From Isoperla grammatica (lineage: Eukaryota > Arthropoda > Insecta > Plecoptera > Perlodidae), in contig OX246747.1 of NCBI GenBank assembly GCA_945910005.1, positions 15,260,746 to 15,324,745 on the forward strand: a stretch of DNA of 64,000 nucleotides, read 5' to 3'. A model generated the notes under the pieces. The model searched no databases, had not been told where the DNA came from, and saw only the letters and a list, made by a program, of their open reading frames with translations. A program made the translations under genes and the position numbers. Positions 61,365 through 64,000 of the stretch are shown piece by piece. The first letter of the stretch is position 1, and every line of letters begins with the position of its first letter.

Positions 61365-61519
61365 CCCGTCTCGGCCCGGGGTAGAATGGGCCCAGAGTGA
61401 CTCTGCTAGTCGTAAGAGGCAACGGTAGGAGACCCTCTGCCTCTCCCCCCCCCCCCCCCCCACTGTCCTACTGAATATTTCTCCTCCCATTGGGCCCTGC
61501 CCTCCCTTGCTGGACTCCC
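61365..61519 (+). mobile_element. B-head SINE, duplicate
   Basis: Same as 6583-6738 but with one C fewer in the poly-C run. Confidence 0.85.
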
Positions 61520-61582
61520 CCTGAATATAAAATCCACCATTGCACTGCATCAAACGGGTACAGTGACGGCCACATCCACCTC

Positions 61583-61970
61583 TCACTTCCCCAACCGCTT
61601 GCACTCAAGGTCATGCTTCTCCCGCATTTGCTTAAGCACCAGACAGCGACGCTCTTTCTCGAAGGCTTCCTCTGCTAGGGCCTGCCTCCGAGAAACCTCG
61701 AGTAGGAACTCCTCCCGCCGGCTCTGAATTCAGCCGCAGCCCTCGACTTCAAGATGCGCTGCTCGTGTAGGCTTGTTTGCCTTGTAGCATCACACGTGAG
61801 CTGCGACATCCTCTCTTCATGCTCTTCCCTTATTACGGCCAGCCTACTCCGACATCTGCTAGAGCTGCGAGAGGAAGTAGCAGTTCCAGCAGATTCGGTA
61901 GCAGGCCGTGGCGTCTCTGGAGTCAGGCAGATGAGTGGAAATGGTTCGTGGTTCTGTTCCATTTCCACGT
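61583..61970 (-). pseudogene. Myb/SANT gene, last exon, duplicate
   Basis: Identical to 6802-7189 with the same frameshift. Without exons 1-3 nearby it cannot make a complete protein. Confidence 0.65.
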
Positions 61971-62359
61971 CTGTAAACATAATAAACAGTATGGGGTTCA
62001 GAAACTTTCAAACCATCCTGTGTAGTAATTATGCAAGAAAATATGTCTGGCTAGTTAATAGGCTAAACACCAAGAACTAAAATTGAAACTTATAAATAGA
62101 GACTGTCAAACATGTAAATAAAGATAGAACTTATAGAAAAGATGTACTGTATTGCGGTAGGCCATGTCCATACGTTCGCTGAATAGTAAATAATATATTT
62201 CTGTAATAAAATAATAAAACCAGAATATTCATCCTCCAAAAGAGAGCCATCTGCATCATAGCTGCATTTCCATGAGGCATACACGCTCAGCAGTCTCACC
62301 CACTTGGTCTAGTCAATAATATGTTGCAGAAGTTCACACATAAAACATGGGCTATTTAC

Positions 62360-62521
62360 CTCCATCAGACTCCAGAGACTCGTCATCAGCGAAGTCATGT
62401 TGGGAGTCGATGGCCGTACTGCATCCGGCACCATCATCATTGCCCAGGGGAAGAGTTCCGGCGAGAGCGTCAGTGTCATGGTGTTGTGCCACGACAATAG
62501 TCAAATGCGGGGCAATATGCT
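62360..62521 (-). pseudogene. Myb/SANT gene, exon 4, duplicate
   Basis: Identical to 7579-7740 with both splice sites. Confidence 0.6.
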
Positions 62522-62771
62522 CTACAAGCGGATTGGGGAGTAGTTTTTTATGTTAATTTTAATTGTTGCAACTGAGAAAACTACATCAAACTCCGAATAT
62601 TTTTTTAACAAAAAAAAAGTCGACAAAAATACAATGAGCAAATTCCTTATTGTCTATATTTGTTATACATGAATGTTTTTGAAATTAAGCTTAATATAAT
62701 CAATATAGAATAATAATAATATACAATAAACGTGAGGTATATTTTTCCTTATGATGATTTGCACAGTACGC

Positions 62772-63612
62772 TCACACCTGTCGTCGCCTCTGATAAGCGT
62801 ACGAGACACCAGTGCGGGTGTGTGGGTAGGGGCGGGAACCCCGGGGTGGTGGATTTCTTATTTTGTCGCCGGGACAGCGAAACGGGAGGGCGCGTTGAGC
62901 CTGTTGGTCTCTGATGCGCAGGAAGGCTGGGCAGCGGCGGGATGATGCCGGGTGGTCGCCGTTGCAGTTGATACACAGGGCCGGCAAGGAGCGAGGCTTG
63001 GTGCACAAAGTGGACGGGTGGGTTCGTGCGCACTTGAAGCAGGAAGTTGGGAGGGTACAGAAAGCGGAACTGTGGCCGTATTTTTGGCAGTTGTAGCACT
63101 GCCGCGGTCCCTGTGGTCCCCTGTATTTTTCAACGGTAACCGATGGAAGCACACTCTTTCAAGTATCGAGAGTGACCTTCCGTCGCTCGAATCGGAGATT
63201 TTCATGGTTACGACGTAGAGTGGCATCGGTCTGCGGACCCCGTCGACGGGGCGGTGAAGGAGCTGCGTAACTTCCGTGAAGTTGAAGCGTTGCTCGGTGA
63301 GGTGGGCCTTGATGTCGTCGACGTGGACTGTGGCCGAGAGGCCACGGAGGACCAAATTTTCGTTGTTTTTGGTCCGCTTTGGAGAAAATTGAAGAATTGA
63401 AGGTCCTCGCGGCGGAAGGCGGCGATCAGCTGATCGTACGTGGCGATGTTGGCGGCCTTTATGCGGAACGCGTCACGGGTGGATGATAGCGTGAATTGGC
63501 CAGAGGTGGTTGACTTTATGATGTTTAGCATCGAGCGGTAGTCCTCTACCCCGTAAAGGTGATGGGCGCTCTTCATACCGCTCGGCATTGCGTCACGTTC
63601 ACCAGCAATCAC
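62772..63612 (-). pseudogene. Gag-like ORF1 relic of a non-LTR retrotransposon (copy 2, longer)
   Basis: Extends copy 1 upstream. ATG at 63612: MIAGERDAMPSGMKSAHHLY, then AFRIKAANIATYDQLIAAFR and REDLQFFNFLQSGPK, a region like the domain preceding zinc knuckles in R1/jockey-type ORF1. A frameshift near 63365 leads into LVLRGLSATVHVDDIKAHL and a second near 63155 into the three zinc knuckles. The element's ORF2 is not present. Confidence 0.75.
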
Positions 63613-63658
63613 AGGAACATTGGCTGCATAGATTGCAACTCCTAGGAAAGAGTTTCAC

Positions 63659-63737
63659 CCGTTGAGCGAGAAATATAATAAATGTCTTACATAATATGTT
63701 ATATTAATCAACATGTAATATATTTCTCACTCAACGG
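63659..63737. repeat. Inverted repeat (hairpin)
   Basis: CCGTTGAGCGAGAAATATA on the left is mirrored by TATATTTCTCACTCAACGG on the right, about 40 bp apart, with one mismatch. It could be a small foldback element. Confidence 0.7.
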
Positions 63738-64000
63738 TTCCATCTTTAGCCATCAAACCAATCAAACGAAACTCAAATTGGTACCTTGCGTTTCATACAC
63801 AGTATCAGTCAAATATGTGCCTCAATATTGCTCCTCTGCACAATGCAGTGTCATGTTGCTCCGTATGGTAGTTACTTATCGAGTACTAAGCAGTGGCCAG
63901 AAGAGAGAAGACTATCATGGTATCCTTGATATCTATTAAAGCTTTTGGCCTAAGAGCCTTCTCGCTCGAGGACAAAAAAACCGTTTCTAATTGGGATTTA
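63738..64000. other. Window end, no gene recognised
   Basis: One 85-codon plus frame without family features; otherwise unremarkable. Confidence 0.4.

Larger units (their letters stand above)
57827..63347 (+). repeat. 5.5-kb direct duplication, copy 2
   Basis: See copy 1 (3045-8566). Left border follows AGTTGCTACGTGGGATC; right border lies within a gag-like relic that continues uninterrupted to 63612, so the right edge may be a deletion point in copy 1 and not the end of the duplicated segment. Confidence 0.95.

Overview
The window looks like intergenic and intronic DNA of an invertebrate animal, probably a marine arthropod such as a decapod crustacean. The species call is inference. The evidence is spliced exons with GT/AG borders, several clades of non-LTR retrotransposons, many SINEs with target-site duplications, AT-rich spacers and dense AGGCCTA motifs. 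Nothing bacterial (operons, ribosome binding sites, CRISPR) is present. Almost every open reading frame belongs to a mobile element or is a relic; host gene content is a handful of exons.

Layout. 1-3040: satellite of about 31 monomers of 97 or 100 bp. 3045-8566: a 5.5-kb block (LINE tail, transposase relic, SINEs, exons 6-4 of a Myb/SANT-type gene, gag-like relic) that recurs almost base for base at 57827-63347. 8951-14763: full-length but decayed I-superfamily retrotransposon, plus strand, inside intron 3 of the Myb/SANT gene. 15025-16902: exons 3, 2 and 1 of that gene (A), minus strand. 17178-18323: SINE head, SGNH fragment and an unidentified exon-like ORF. 18323-22522: last exons of a paralogue (B), broken by an R2-like element (18471-21720) and by SINE pieces. 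22642-26617: SINEs, a Penelope-like repeat and a LINE fragment. 27146-33640: second I-superfamily copy, minus strand, with two SINEs inside. 34190-41690: nested SINEs, a second Penelope-like repeat, a 5'-inverted RNase H fragment and a terminal-inverted-repeat element. 41910-49158: RCC1-repeat fragment and two partial copies of an unidentified gene, the second split by an apparently intact two-ORF LINE of the CR1/L2 group (43890-48560). 49191-49334: 144-bp element with hammerhead-ribozyme core. 50216-53480: non-coding, AGGCCTA-rich. 53489-54195: hAT/ZMYM-like relic. 54244-56894: SINE cluster. 57321-57424: first exon of a P2X7-intracellular-domain-like gene. 57827-63347: second copy of the 5.5-kb block.

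How the parts relate. The SINEs form a modular system: two unrelated 5' heads (A, B), an A-B recombinant and one common 3' tail. The tail has a short hairpin whose stem changes in a compensatory way between subfamilies and ends in an (AATC)n-like run. Many insertions consist of the tail alone, with good target-site duplications, so the tail is probably the recognition signal for the reverse transcriptase of an unseen partner LINE. Gene A exons join with matching splice phases across about 10 kb; its last exon carries a frameshift, and paralogue B is clearly dead.
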